Origin: Erythroxylum novogranatense
Lineage: Eukaryota; Streptophyta; Magnoliopsida; Malpighiales; Erythroxylaceae
NCBI GenBank assembly: GCA_029891385.1
Contig: CM057232.1
Span: forward strand, 63,239,824 to 63,303,823
Direction of reading: 5' to 3'
Length of the DNA: 64,000 nucleotides
Part shown: positions 1-12,076 of the stretch, piece by piece
Layout: the number at the start of each line of letters is the position of its first letter
Position numbering within the stretch: position 1 is the stretch's first letter
Notes under the pieces: generated by a model
The model's input: only the letters and a program-made list of their open reading frames with translations
Database searches by the model: none
Told to the model about the DNA's origin: nothing
Program-made: the position numbers and the translations under genes

Positions 1-242
1 ATTTCGATTCGTTCAGTGTTTTGATCCGCTTTGTTTTGCTATATGATTTGTTTCGTCCGTTCTGTTTGCTTCGCTTTCCGATTAGTTTCTTTCGATTCTG
101 TCTTTGATTTGCTTCCGCTTTGCTTCCGCTTTCGCTTCGTTTGTCGTTATCGAATTCAATTTATCCAATTTAAATTCGCCTCGTTATTCGTATCCATTTT
201 TACTTTTAAGTTGGGATCCGGTTCCCGGATCTGGTCCCAACA
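1..242 (+). repeat. 3' end of the 5' LTR of gypsy-type element G (cut by window edge)
   Basis: This matches the last 242 bases of the LTR at 864-3812, with about 20 mismatches on direct comparison (roughly 92% identity). It ends in GGTCCCAACA and is followed four bases later by a primer-binding site, which sets the orientation and the LTR boundary. The two LTRs have diverged enough that this is not a recent insertion. Confidence 0.88.
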
Positions 243-863
243 TTTATGGTATCAGAGCCAGGTTATAGGATCTTAACTGGGCATATAAGATTGAGAAGAG
301 TGCGAAATGATAAAAAGTGAATTAGTGAGAATGTGCTAAGCGATCGTTTGAGTTCGGTGACAATAAGTATGAATGACTTTAGGATTGTGAAATTGATGGG
401 CATGACTTGTCATGACTTATTTGAAGAATTAAAGTGATTGTTTGTTTTGGGTGTTAAGAATATGATTGATTAGAAACATGCGTTTGTGGAACTTGAAATG
501 TGAATTGCATAATAAATTGGTAGAAATTGATATGGCCTATACTTCTGTGAGATGAAAGAATGACTCTTTGAAAGATGACGTGATGATAAAGATTAAATGA
601 TAAATTGAACCATATTAGGGTTCCTTAAGAAATGGACCATTGACTTGTGTCCATATATGAAGAAATAATGAGTTATAGATATAGTGCTTTGAGATGATAT
701 GGGGTGATATGAGATACAAGAAGTGAAATGTCGTGAAGAGATATGATGAGGAACGTAGATAAGAAAAGTGATTTGATTATGATTTCTGGAAAGGAATTAG
801 TAAAACTTGGAGTTTAATCAAGTATGAATTTCGAGGACGAAATTCTTTTAAGAGGGGGAGAAA
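243..863 (+). mobile_element. Shrunken interior of element G, no coding domains left
   Basis: Only about 620 bases separate the two LTRs. No gag, protease, RT or integrase can be read. The last part (about 825-863) still resembles the 3' end of gypsy polyproteins (a segment reading ...FEDEIL...) and runs into a purine tract at 850-863, AAGAGGGGGAGAAA, which is the polypurine tract priming the plus strand. I infer an autonomous gypsy element that lost nearly all its coding region; it could only move with proteins supplied by another element. Confidence 0.8.
247..260 (+). other. Primer-binding site of element G (initiator Met-tRNA type)
   Basis: TGGTATCAGAGCCA lies just inside the 5' LTR. The core TGGTATCAGAGC is the usual plant complement to the 3' end of initiator Met-tRNA, which primes minus-strand synthesis in most plant LTR retrotransposons. 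Confidence 0.9.
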
Positions 864-3812
864 TGTTGGACCCCGATTTTTGAGTAAAAATAAGAAATAT
901 TCAAAAGTTGATGAGTTGGTTGAAATTGAGTTGAAAATCAAGAAATAAAGAGAGAAAGTGTAAAAAAAAGAAAATTTGTGAAAAGTTTGACTTTTTGGCC
1001 TTTGAGGGTTGACTTTTGATTTAGGCAAAATTTGAGAAAATGATCTACATGAAACTTGTAGATTATATTAAGAGTTTTATGTGGCCATAAACTTTGCTAT
1101 TTTTCGATGTCATGATTGAGAGATATGATTTTCCGAAGATATGCTTTGTTTTGAAAATGCTAAAGTATAGATTTGTGTGTTCTATGCTTCGAGGCCACTC
1201 GTCGTATAGATTTAGTTTGAATTGAAGTAAGTAGTCTTCATGAAAGTTTTAGATGATGTTTTTATCTTTCCATTGATATAAAGTTTGCAATTTTTCAATA
1301 TCGGGGCTAGGAGTTATGAGCGATTAAAAATTGGAAGTCGTTTAGGAAAAGCTGTTTTGCACAGAATTTTTGATTGAGTTTTCGACCTCTTTTGAGACCT
1401 AATTTGATTTTGAGTACTTCAGGGAAGTTGTAGAGCTTCCTTTGATCTTTTTATTGACACAAAATTTGTCAAATTCTGAGTTCAGGATCGAGAGATATGA
1501 TTTTTGAAAAGTTCGGTTTTGAAGTTCCGTTACTTTGTTTTTAATCCGATCCCTTTTATAATCTTTTGCTTATAATTCCTTCGTCTGACATCCGATTGAT
1601 TTGATTCTCAAAGCGTTGGATTCCTAAGACAATTAATTTCATTTTCTTGAAGAATTATGATTTTTAGGAGATTAAATGGAAAGAGATTGATTGAACCAAA
1701 GTAGGAGATTTGGTTATAGGTTATAAGTTGGATAATTTTCTGAACATGGTTTGGTATTTTGCGAAATTCGGGAGCTGTACAACTCCGATTGAGTTGATTC
1801 TTAAGGCCAAATAAAATTAAGATATGGGGCTACAAATCATGTGAAGGGATCGAAATTTAAGTTCATCCCTAAGATTGTCAATTTCTGGACTGAAGTTATG
1901 TTAATGTTCAGTCTCGGATTTTGTGAAGGTCCGATAGTATTTTGGCTCTAAATTCTTCGTTTCTGATCCGAATTGAGCGCGATTGGTGGCGTTGGATTTG
2001 TATGATCTAGATGAACAATTTTAAAGAAGAAAGTTTGTCCAAATTATTTCGTTTAGATGCTTGAAAACAGGACGCAAGCTATCAGATTTTGAAAATCCTG
2101 CAGGGTATTTTGGGATTTCACTTAAAAGGAGGGCAACATGGTCAATTACCCTCACTTAAGTGACATGGCCTCTTAACACAAGAGGGATGTCGTTTAAGCC
2201 AAATAAAGCCACGAAGGTGGCTGAAAATCAAGAAAATGAAAGAAGAATAAGGAGAAGAGAAGAGAAGCTTCATATATGGAGAAAGAAGAGAGAGCATTCT
2301 ATTTTTTGAATTTTTGAAGCTTTTAGCATGAGTTTTAAGTTAGTTTCAAAGGAAAAAGATGGAAAATGAAGGAAGCTTGCTTTGGTCAGGTCCTTCTGTG
2401 AGTCAGTGCAATGTTTCTACTTGTTTATAGCCTTCTCTTGGCTGCCCGCAAGTGGCTTAGGAGTTTCAATTTCGGACTCCCCTCCGTTCACGGCTGCACA
2501 GAACCGTTATGCGGAAATGTGCAGTACGTTCTGTTAGGACCAATCCAAACCGTTTGATGTGTTTTATGTATGGATTTAAGATTTTTTGTGTTTTGTGATC
2601 TGATGTGATTGCATTCATGTTTATGAAAATTTTGAGAAATTTTGAGAAATGAGAAAAAGGATTTTCAGCCATGAAATTACAGAAATTTATTATGAAAAGT
2701 TTGAAAAAGATAAGCCTTTTGGCTAAAAGTTATGAAAAATGATTTCTGCTTCTTATTCAATTTATAAATATGTTACCCACGAGCTTCTAAGCTCACCCCC
2801 CTTTCATCCCCGTCTCTAGGTTTTCGAGCAGGAGATCGGGTGAAAGTATGTCAAGACGTTTGGTTTGATTTTGTATCATTGGACTTTTTGTGTAAATTGG
2901 AATTTTTGATATTAAGATTGGATATGGCTTGAATTGTCATATATGTATATGATTTATGAAGTTCGTATATAATTGGGTATGAGTTAAGGAATTGTTTGTT
3001 ATTATGATTGAGTTGTATTCGGATTGAGTTACGGATTTGTATATTGTAGTGAAGTATAATTTCTATTTGATGTGGATTGAGATATATTGAATTGTATTTA
3101 GATATAGGAGTGTGTTTATCTGCTGAGATCCCGGACGGAGGGTCCGGTAGATTTGATGATTGTATGATTGATTGGGATTTGTTTTAGAAGTATATTTTGA
3201 ACACTTTGCAGGTTTTGGGTTAGGTCAAGGGCAGCCGTTATGCTGCCGAAATTTTGATAAAAAAATGGTATAAAGATGAATTTTTGAGATTTGATAGTAT
3301 GTATAAGCAGTTTGTATGATTTGAGGATTTGATTGAAGATAATTTCCAAGAAAAAGGAAATTGTATGTTTTGATGGAGTTTGAGTAAAAACGAATATAAA
3401 AAAAAGAAAAAAAAATTGTACCGAACTTTTGGATAGTCTAGGTTTCCAACACGACGCTTCTTTAAGATAATTTATGAACGGATGTCGGACATTTGTTATG
3501 CTATTCGATTTGCCCTCATTTGTATACTTTGATTTTAAGTTTGAATTCGATCCGTTTGTTAAGTAATATGATTTCGATTCGTTCGGTGTTTTGCTCCGCT
3601 TTGTTTTGTTGTATGATTTGTATCGTCCGTTCTGTTTGCTTCGCTTTTCGATTTGCTTCTTTCGATTCTGTTTTCGATTTGCTTTCGCTTTGTTTCCGCT
3701 TTCGCTTCGTTTGTCGTTATCGAATTCAATTTATCCAATTTAAATTCGCCTCGTTATTCGTATTCGTTTCCGCTTTTCAGTTAGGATCCGGTTCCCGGAT
3801 CGGGTCCCAACA
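864..3812 (+). repeat. 3' LTR of element G, about 2.95 kb
   Basis: It starts TGTTGGACCC just after the polypurine tract and ends GGGTCCCAACA, so the ends are short inverted repeats. Length of nearly 3 kb and the internal block of C-rich sequence after GAGCTTCTAAGCTC (about 2780-2830) are like long-LTR chromoviruses of the Tekay/Del kind. No ORF in it looks like a gene. The 5' target duplication is outside the window, so the insertion site cannot be checked. Confidence 0.85.
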
Positions 3813-4852
3813 TAACAAGTACAGAAAACATCATCATTTAAAAGAGCATCAATCAACTTATGGATTCACATAATTAAGGTAATTGGAACAATTACATAAG
3901 TCAACCTCGTCATGCATAAATTAATGCATGACCGAAGCTTATACTACGATCAACTTTCACATCATGCAAGCGATATGAATAAAAGATGCAGAGAGTTCAT
4001 ATGGGAAGTTCATACCACAAACAAATAAATCAAGAGCAACAAAATGTAGAAAAAAACATAATTACTGACCTCAATTGAAACACGGAGAGATGTTCCTAAA
4101 GTATGTCAAGGTAGATGATGATGATAGAGCTAGAATGAAAAGCAACAACAAAATCATTTATAGTTTAATTAGAAAGCGGAATATATGAAAACAGTTGCTA
4201 TGGAATGCTATAATGAATGAAGGTCATTAACTATACTCAGATAATTCAACTATCAAGTGTTATCCCCATTAATTTGCATGATTATAAGTCTCCTCCATAA
4301 TAAGATCATAAGTGAAAACTAAGGACCTCTTGTTTTAATTACCAAATCATAATTTACGAGGACCCTATTGAAATTTCGGCAACATTGTCCCTATAAAATG
4401 GACATCCCCTTTTTGAAATAAAGGTCCTCCTGCAATAAACATACACTTCTATATCAACTAATAACCACAATGCAAATTGGGTCTCCATATTACATGTCTA
4501 TTGTCAATTTAGTCAATGATTTAGGGATGTTAATTATAGTGTTGACTCCACACCAACAAAAGATCCATAGGCACAATGACATAAGTGTGACATCACTAAA
4601 AAAAGCTCTATTGTAAAAATAAACATACAATTAGAAATGGATAAATAATATGACTTTAGATCGATAATTAAAGTGCAAAGGGCCTTTCTAGCTATTCCCT
4701 AAAACATTTCAGTTAAGGCATATGTTAAACCTTAAAGCTAAAGTCAAAGAACTTATATGACACAAATTAAGTCTTCCAATGAATTTTTATTTTTTACTAT
4801 AACTAATAATATTTATTATGATACTCCTTTTATAAAATATAGATATAAAGTA
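3813..4852. other. AT-rich non-coding stretch
   Basis: I see no coding region with family-level similarity and no clear repeat ends. It may be interior of the CACTA-like transposon whose right end lies near 6168, but nothing in this stretch proves that. Confidence 0.5.
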
Positions 4853-5064
<212 letters not shown>

Positions 5065-5859
5065 ATATAACCTATCTAAATGTCTAAATGATGATGAAAC
5101 GTTATAATTAATCTAAATGACTTCATAACTTGAGGTGATTATATTCAGCTCCTACTTAAAAAGCACAGATGACTTGTTCTCTTCTTCAAAAACAAGTTTT
5201 GTATGCTTATGTTGCAGCTTCAAATTAAGACATGTTCATGTTATTCTAAAACATTCTATTCTTTTCTTTGGTGTTTGGTAATAAATACGCTTGCAAATTA
5301 TGAAAACAAATTCATCAAACTATACTATCCTTTAGCTCTTTTTCAATACAAGTATATCGATTGTATAAGGAAGGCTTTGGTAATCAACCGAATTAATATT
5401 TGTCTCTATTGATAAAACCACAAAACAACTAAACAATGTATAACAAAGCATTCCATCAAACAACTTGAGTATAGAAATTATTCAACCCTATCTAAGCACA
5501 AATCAATTCAATCTTCCCATTATTTAGATGAAATACCCTAACACAACAATAATCAAACCCAATTAAACATGCCAATGCAATTAATTAACTCAAAAAATAC
5601 AACAATTTTCTTTCAACCCACGACTTACCTTCGAAAGAGGTAGAGGAGATGATGCCTTACCTTACCACCGGAGAAGAGGAGAAGGAAGGCCGGTCAGAGA
5701 CGCTGCTTGTTGTTGGAGGACATACAACATTGGAGGAAAGGAGGAGGAAGAAGGAGGAAACTGTGTGAGATATGTTCGGAAGGAAGAGGAGAAGGCTGCG
5801 CGCGCGTGAGGAAGAAGAAGGGCATCTGCTGCATTTTTAACTTAGCCAAAACGACTTTG
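5065..5859. other. Non-coding stretch with a purine-rich patch at 5635-5825
   Basis: Between the microsatellite and the CACTA-like end there is no convincing gene. The patch at about 5635-5825 is rich in GAGGAG and GAAGAAG and includes a short GC-rich CGCGCGCG core near 5800. On the minus strand it could be the start of an exon of a transposon gene, but no ORF of useful length supports that. Confidence 0.4.
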
Positions 5860-6168
5860 AAACCAAAATGACATCATTTCGGTTAAGTGAAGACAATGTT
5901 CTTAATGACAAAAATACTGACGGTAAACATTCCATCGCTAAATATGAATTTATCGTCAATAAGTTTACCGACCTATTTCATCATTCCATGGTAAATTACT
6001 GACGACAACATTTATATTGGCATTTTTCCGTTGCTAAATTTTGTTGGGAATTTTTCGTTCCAAATTTAGCAATAGACATTTGTTCTGTCGCTATATTAGT
6101 CCCTATTTTTAAACGGTATCCATTTCGTCGGTATAGTTTCGTCACTACTTCACAGTTTTCTTATAGTG
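5860..6168. mobile_element. Right terminus of a CACTA (En/Spm-like) DNA transposon
   Basis: Read on the minus strand the segment starts CACTATAAGAAAAC at 6168, the classic CACTA terminal form. The adjoining 300 bases are full of short degenerate motifs around GACGAAA, ACCGACG and GGTAAA in both orientations, as expected for subterminal transposase-binding repeats. I could not find a convincing matching left terminus: CACTAAAAAAAG at about 4589 is a poor match with no 3-bp target duplication. Superfamily assignment is from the terminus only. Confidence 0.55.
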
Positions 6169-6489
6169 CTTAGTGGATGAATCAAATGGTTACATGCTGA
6201 ACATATTTTATCAATAACCTACCCACCATAGCTCTATTAGTAAAAGTATTGACCAAATTATGATGCTTCTTTAAAAGTTAGGTATGAAGATGCTTGGTTG
6301 CTTTTTTAGTGGGAAGGTCCCAATTTTTCTCTTAATAGATAAGATGACCCACTATCATTTAGTCTGTTATAAATAAGAAAAATAATTATCGTATAAAGTT
6401 TTAAATTTTTTAAGTTTTGTTAAATCTATCATCATGCATACATACATCATGATTTTTTACAAAGTTCCAATATTGTTGACTAGTATGCT
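6169..6489 (+). other. Non-coding, possible 5' untranslated region of copia element D
   Basis: No recognisable feature of its own. It lies directly upstream of the D gag reading frame and has no ORF, so it may be D leader sequence, but no LTR end or primer-binding site can be seen here. Confidence 0.35.
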
Positions 6490-6722
6490 CATGTTTTAAT
6501 AATTTATTTTTCAGACATAATCACCATAAAATTAATCCACTCACTTTGCTATTGACAAATAACAAATTGGAAAATGGAGAGAATTTTAATGAATGGAGAC
6601 GTAACCTTGACATTGTCCTTTAATATAAAAGAATTTCATGGGTATTAATTAAAAATGTGCCTACACCTCTGGGTAGAGATTTAGCTCTTAAGCTAGTACA
6701 ATAATATGAGCAATGGAGGAAT
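6490..6722 (+). pseudogene. Start of Ty1/copia gag (element D), interrupted by element A
   Basis: Translation gives a copia gag N-terminus: a NKLENGENFNEWRRNLDIVL-type segment, followed by more gag-like sequence broken by at least two stop codons. The frame resumes at 25489 (NASKTTKCYLLASINDML...), exactly on the other side of element A, so A inserted into this gag. The flanking bases are ggaat (6718-6722) and agaat (25489-25493), a 5-bp target duplication with one mismatch. Upstream LTR and primer site of D are not recognisable. Confidence 0.75.
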
Positions 6723-7290
6723 TGTTGGGCCCCAAATTGTTTTTATTGTTGTTATTAAGCATGAACTATGTTGATTGTATGATTTATTGCATAGTTTGAT
6801 TTTATTAGGAGTATTAGTGGAAATTTAAGATTAATTTGAGTTTAGTATGATTTAAATGAGCATGAAAAGGGGTAATAAATGTGTGATGGCATTATAGGAA
6901 GTTCACTTAAGATGGAGGGATTAAGGCTTTGCATGGAAGGGCATTTTAGCCCTTGTATGTTCATTTAGGGCTTAGGTGGAAGGAATTAGAAGAAGAAAAG
7001 AAAGAAAGGAAAATAAAAAGAAGAGAGAAAGGGAAGAGAGTTGTGGTGAAGAGAGGAATAAGAAGAAAGAATTGGGGTTTTGATTTCTTGAGATTTCGAA
7101 GGAATTGAAGCTTCCACAAGTAAGTATGAGTTTATTTTCTTCTAGTTTGAGGAGGATTGAACCCTAGATTTGCTTGGAATGATGTTAGGACCGTTGGTTT
7201 AGGGATTTTCGGAGGTTTTGGTTAAATTCTTTGGGTTGATGGTTTTGTTGTGTCTTGATGATGATCTTGTGTTAGAATGAGTTTAGAACT
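6723..7290 (+). repeat. 5' LTR of element A, first part
   Basis: It starts TGTTGGGCCCC and runs to the B1 insertion. From about 7172 on it matches 23750-23870, the truncated 3' LTR of the same element. The last five bases, gaact (7286-7290), are the left copy of the B1 target duplication. Confidence 0.85.
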
Positions 7291-8162
7291 TGATACGGCA
7301 ACAACCTAGAATCAATGTCTAGATTACCTCCGTTTCAATGATTGTTCCCAAACCTAAATTCAATCAATTTAACAAGACCCTTCACCCCCAAAATAGCAAG
7401 GAATTGGTAACAAAGAGTATAAGATTGTAGGAATTGAATTAACGCCACAAGTTAGAACTTACTTGATAAGTTGAATCAATCCTTAAGGTAAAACAAGCAA
7501 GAATCTCAAATCTCTCTTGAAGAATGCTTTCTAATTTTGATGATCTCTCTAAACTCGTGTTCATGGCTAAAGCAAAGGTTTAAATACCCTTTGCAATGTA
7601 AACCCTAACAAAGATAACCTAAAAACCCTAAAGAAAGCCCAAAATATCAAAAGGCCTTCTTGAAACAAATCTTCCCAAGAATAAATCCCACATGGATTTG
7701 GGCTTCAAAACTAATTAAAATTGACTGGTCCTTGTCCAAATAGGATAAGAAAACCACAAAATAGAAGACTAACTTAAGAGGGGCGAATTGGGCTTTTAAA
7801 CTAGGCCCACAAGCTTGGTTCCTTAAAATAAAACATGCACATGACTCTTTTAATGAAGCACATGCACACTTAATACAAATCAGCCCATGCAAAAGCCTAA
7901 AAGAAGTCCACATGCCCCTTATCAGATAAAATAAGCCCAAGCCCATTGATTAGACTTGTGCTTGTGAAAATTGGCTAAGTGTTAGCCCTCTTGATTTGAT
8001 TCCTCCAATGTGCACACACACTTAGGTGTCTTCCTAAGCTCTTCCCCAAGCTTGATCAACAAAACTTCTTGAAGTTCTTGTGAAACAAAAGCTTGTACAT
8101 AAATCTGAAATTGTGCTTTGAATCATTCCCTCAAGTCTCCATTGCCTTAGTGAGTTGTATCA
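7291..8162 (-). repeat. 3' LTR of B1
   Basis: About 872 bases, matching the reverse complement of the B2 LTRs. A block of about 30 bases is missing near 8122 (in the part that encodes the GPITRSRS motif in other copies). The adjoining purine tract on the minus strand (plus-strand TTCCCTCCCTCCTC at 8163-8176) is the polypurine tract. Confidence 0.9.
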
Positions 8163-11050
8163 TTCCCTCCCTCCTCAAAAGGATTCGTCCTCGAATCAAG
8201 ACCTACATTATCAAAGGGAGATAAATCAGAAACATTAAAAGTAGCACTAACACTATACTCTCCTGGCAAATCCACCCTATAGGCATTGTCATTGATGCGT
8301 TCAAGCACTTGAAAAGGACCATCCCCGCTAGGATCAAGCTTGGACTTCCTTTGTTTAGGAAATCTCTCCTTCCTGAAGTGCACCCAAACCCAATCTCCAG
8401 GTTCAAAATTCATCTCCCTACGCCCTTGATTGGCTCTTTGAGCATACTTCTTGTTCTTTTCCTCAATGTGCTGCCTAGCTTTCTCATGTATTGTTTTAAC
8501 CAATTTGGCCCTTTGCTGCCCTTCTAAATTAACAATCTCATTCAAGGGTAAAGGCAACAAATCCAATGGAGTTAATGGGTTAAAACCATACACAATCTCA
8601 AATGGAGAATAACCTGTAGAAGAATGAATGCTTCTATTATATGTAAACTCAATCAAAGGCAAACAATCTTCCCAAGCTTTCAAATTTTTACCCACAACAG
8701 CACGCAATAAAGATCCTAAGGTTCTATTAACCACTTCAGTTTGTCCATCTGTTTGGGGATGACAAGTTGTAGAAAACAAAAGCTTTGTTCCCAATTTATT
8801 CCATAGAACACGCCAAAAGTGACTTAAAAACTTAGAATCCCTATCTGAAACAATGGTTCTAGGAATGCCATGCAATCTAACAACATCCCTAAAAAACAAA
8901 TCAGCAACATGTGTAGCATCATCAGATTTATGACATGCAATAAAATGAGCCATTTTAATAAATCGATCAACTACAACAAAGATGCTATCACGTCCTTTCC
9001 TAGTCCTAGGCAATCCTAACACAAAATCCATAGATATATCAATCCAAGGACTAATAGGGACAGTTAGAGGAGTGTACAACCCATGTGGTTGCACCTTGGA
9101 CTTGGCTTGCCTACACGCTACACAACTAGAGCAAACTCTTTCAATATCCTTTTTCTTGTTAGGCCAATAAAAATGCTCCTGTAATATGTCAAGTGTTTTA
9201 GCAATACCAAAATGTCCCATTAAACCTCCATCATGAGACTCCCTAGCAAGCATCTCACGCATAGAACAAGTAGGAATACATAGTTTATTATCTCTAAACA
9301 AATATCCATCATTCCTATAAAACTTTTGAAAAGCAACTTGTTCACATGCATCATACACATTAGCAAAGTCAGAATCTGATTTGTACAAATCTTTTATATA
9401 CTCAAACCCAATCAACTTAGAACTAAGAGAAGAGATTAGAGCATACCTCCTAGACAATGCATCAGCGATCACATTTTCTTTACCTTGCTTGTATTTCACA
9501 ACATATGGAATGTCTCTATGAACTCCAACCACTTAGCATGTCTTTTATTTAACTTACCTTGGCCCTTAAGATGCTTCAAACTCTCATGATTAGTGTGAAT
9601 CACGAATTCCTTTGGCCATAGATAATGTTGCCAAGTTTGTAGAGCTCTTACCAATGCATATAGCTCCTTGTCATAAGTGGAATACTTCATTTGAGCACCA
9701 TTCAACTTCTCACTAAAATAGGCAATGGGACGCCTTCCTGCAATAAAACAGCACCAATACCTATCCCAGAGGCATCACATTCAATCTCAAAAGTAGAAGA
9801 AAATCAGGTAAACTCAAAATAGGTGCAGAACAAAGTTTTTCTTTCAAAGTGTTAAAAGCAATTTCTGCGCCTCTCCCACTTAAATCCTTCCTCCTTTTAA
9901 CAATCTCAGTCAATGGAGCTGCAATGGAACTAAAATCTTTCACAAACCTCCTATAGAAACTAGCAAGTCCATGAAAAGATCTCACCGAGTAACACTTGTA
10001 GTGCAGGCCACTCCCTAATTGCCTTGACCTTTTCTTGGTCCACCTCAATTCCATTAGAAGAAACAACATAACCAAGAAATATGACACGATCCATGCAAAA
10101 TGTACACTTCTTTAACTTAGCATACAACTTTTCTGCCTAAGTGCATCTAAGACAAGCCTAAGATGCTCAATATGCTCATTAATGCTTTGCTATAGATCAA
10201 TATGTCATCAAAATATACCTCAAAACTTACCAATAAATGACCTCAAAACATGATTCATCAAGCGATAAATGTACTAGGAGCATTAGTTAAGCCAAAAGGC
10301 ATCACAAGCCACTCATATAAACCATGTTTTGTTTTAAAAGCGTTTCCATTCATCACCAATTTTCATTCTAATCTGATTGTAACCACTCATAAGATCAATT
10401 TTGGTAAACACACATGCACCATGCAATTCATCAATCATATCATCCAATCTAGGTATAGGATGGCGATACCTTACCGTTATCTTGATAACTGCTCTGCAAT
10501 CCACACACAAGGCCAACTCCATCCTTCTTTGGAACCAATATCACTGCACACAGCACAAGGACTAAGACTCTCCCGATGTGTCCCTTTGTAGCAATTCTTC
10601 CACTTGCTTTTGGGTTCCTTAGTTTCTTGAGGATTAGCCCTATAAGTGATCTATTTGGAATCATGCCCCGGCATAAAGTCAATCGATGTTCTATTCCTCT
10701 AATAGGCGGCAATTCCTTAGGCAACTCCTCAGGGAAAACATCTCCATACTCCTGCAAAAGAGAAACAACACTACTAGGCAAACAAGGGTCAAGGTCAGAT
10801 TCATTAAAATAAGCTTGCTTGTACAAAAGTACAAACAAACATCTCCTTTCCACAGAAGCAACCCTTACATCTCTCATTTTTGCATAGAAGTTTTGTTTCT
10901 TTCTACCCTCTCTCTCATTTGGGCCTTTTAATTGAATTTCTTTTGAGGCATCTTTCCCCACTTTTCTTCTCTCAGTCTCGGCCTCACTTTCTCTCTTTTC
11001 TTTTGATTTAGATTTCTGCTCCCCTTTTGCAAGGTTCTCAACCTTCCCCT
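8163..11050 (-). pseudogene. B1 pol remains: RT, RNase H, integrase (broken)
   Basis: Minus-strand translation gives, in order from 11050 down: the basic spacer rich in Lys and Glu, RT in several frames ([19 protein letters not shown] near 10380), RNase H ([16 protein letters not shown] near 9650) and a long integrase frame (8147-9532). The integrase has a zinc-binding C-x2-C (CSSCVAC), then the catalytic Asp of SMDFVLGLP, Asp of SDRDSKFL and Glu of [11 protein letters not shown] and RNase H are split by frameshifts and deletions, and the YFDD catalytic box is not readable in one frame. The frame stops at TH-stop just inside the LTR, unlike B2. Nonfunctional. Confidence 0.88.
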
Positions 11051-11422
11051 TGAAATAAAACATGCACATGACTTTTTTAATGAAGCACATGCACACTTAA
11101 TGCAAATCAGCTCATGAAAAAGCCTAAAAGAAGTCCACATGCCCCTTATAAGATAAAATAAGCCCAAGCCCATTGATTAGACTTGTGATTGTGAAAATTG
11201 GCTAAGTGTTAGCCCTCTTGGTTTGAAGCCTCCAATGTGCACACACACTTAGGTGTCTTCCTAAGCTCTTCTCCAAGCTTGATCAACAAAACTTCTTGAA
11301 GTTCTTGTGAAACAAAAGCTTGTACATAAATCTGAAATTGTGCTTTGAGCTTGTTGGAGCGCGACCTTGTAATTGGACCCATTGGCATCCTCAAGTCTCC
11401 ATTGCCTTGGTGAGTTGTATCA
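11051..11422 (-). repeat. Truncated 5' LTR of B1 (first 370 or so bases)
   Basis: It matches the first part of the B LTR up to TTTTATTT, where it is joined to the pol spacer. The LTR-encoded reading frame (11209-11394, minus strand) is open and contains [14 protein letters not shown]. Confidence 0.88.
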
Positions 11423-11914
11423 GAACTGAAGTATAAGGAATGATCTTAAGTTTAGGTTTGTTGCTTTGTCAAAATGGGAAAGATTGATGTTGGAAAGTCA
11501 GGTTCAGAGTTTTTCTCCAGACCCGCACGTCGCGATGAGTACAAGGTCATTCGTCGTGACGTGGCCGCACGTCGCGACGTACGCGAGCCCGCGCGTTGCG
11601 ACGAACGTGCCTTCAACGCGACTACCCCATAGTTTCTAGCAAAGATGAATTTTAATGCTTTATAGCTCACCCCCACTTTACTCTCCCCATTCAGGTGACG
11701 AGCAAGAGACCGAGTAAGTCAAGGGTCATGGCTACACTCCATTTTGTTATGATAAAGTATTTTCAAGTTGTACTTTTGGAAGTCAAGGCTTTAGTTACAT
11801 TTCAGGTTTGATTAGTTCAAGTGTATTTTTGTTGATAAGGTTGGGAGGCCCAGCCCACGCATCAAGCACCACGCTTTTATGTCCGATGTTGGGCTTCAGA
11901 AATGGGGTCCAACA
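11423..11914 (+). repeat. 5' LTR of element A, second part
   Basis: It resumes with gaactgaagtataagg, the same junction-free sequence seen at 23866 in the 3' LTR, and ends GGGTCCAACA. Against the 3' LTR it lacks about 960 bases (between about 11650 and its neighbour; compare 24117-25079) and about 150 bases (compare 25256-25405). It ends 5 bases before the primer site. Confidence 0.88.
11525..11625 (+). promoter_or_regulatory. GC-rich array of CGTCGCGACG-like palindromes in A 5' LTR
   Basis: Within AT-rich surroundings this stretch carries several near-copies of the decamer CGTCGCGACG. The 3' LTR has the clearer version at 23965-24064. A regulatory role is only inferred from the position in the LTR. 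Confidence 0.5.
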
Positions 11915-11919
11915 TGTTG

Positions 11920-11935
11920 TGGTATCAGAGCGCTT
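11920..11935 (+). other. Primer-binding site of element A
   Basis: TGGTATCAGAGCGCTT starts five bases after the LTR end and matches the initiator Met-tRNA type core. It fixes the strand of element A as plus. Confidence 0.9.
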
Positions 11936-12076
11936 AGGTTTTGGTCTAGGGCTGCATGGCATTGCTTTCGAGGAATAACTTGCATTGTTTTACATTATTT
12001 GAACTGTTTTTACGTACTTTGAAAATTTCTTACTTGAACTAAATATTTTCAATGGTTTTATATTGAAGGAGTGAAA

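Larger units (their letters stand above)
7291..11422 (-). mobile_element. B1: deletion derivative of gypsy family B, antisense to A
   Basis: Bounded by TGATACGGCA and TTGTATCA, flanked by an exact 5-bp duplication gaact (7286-7290 and 11423-11427). Read on the minus strand: truncated 5' LTR (11422 to about 11051), pol remains (11050 to 8163), 3' LTR (8162 to 7291). Compared with B2 it lacks the rest of the 5' LTR, the leader, gag, zinc knuckle and protease, because the LTR is joined near 11050 straight to the spacer before RT. About 4.1 kb against 7.8 kb for B2. Confidence 0.9.

Noticed and set aside
4589..4602. CACTAAAAAAAG as the left end of the CACTA transposon
   Set aside because: It matches the right terminus only over CACTA plus A-rich sequence, and the 3-bp flanks (cat and ctt) differ.
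7647..7946. Minus-strand 99-codon frame in the B1 LTR
   Set aside because: It lies in the non-coding middle of the LTR; the matching part of other B LTRs has stops and indels.
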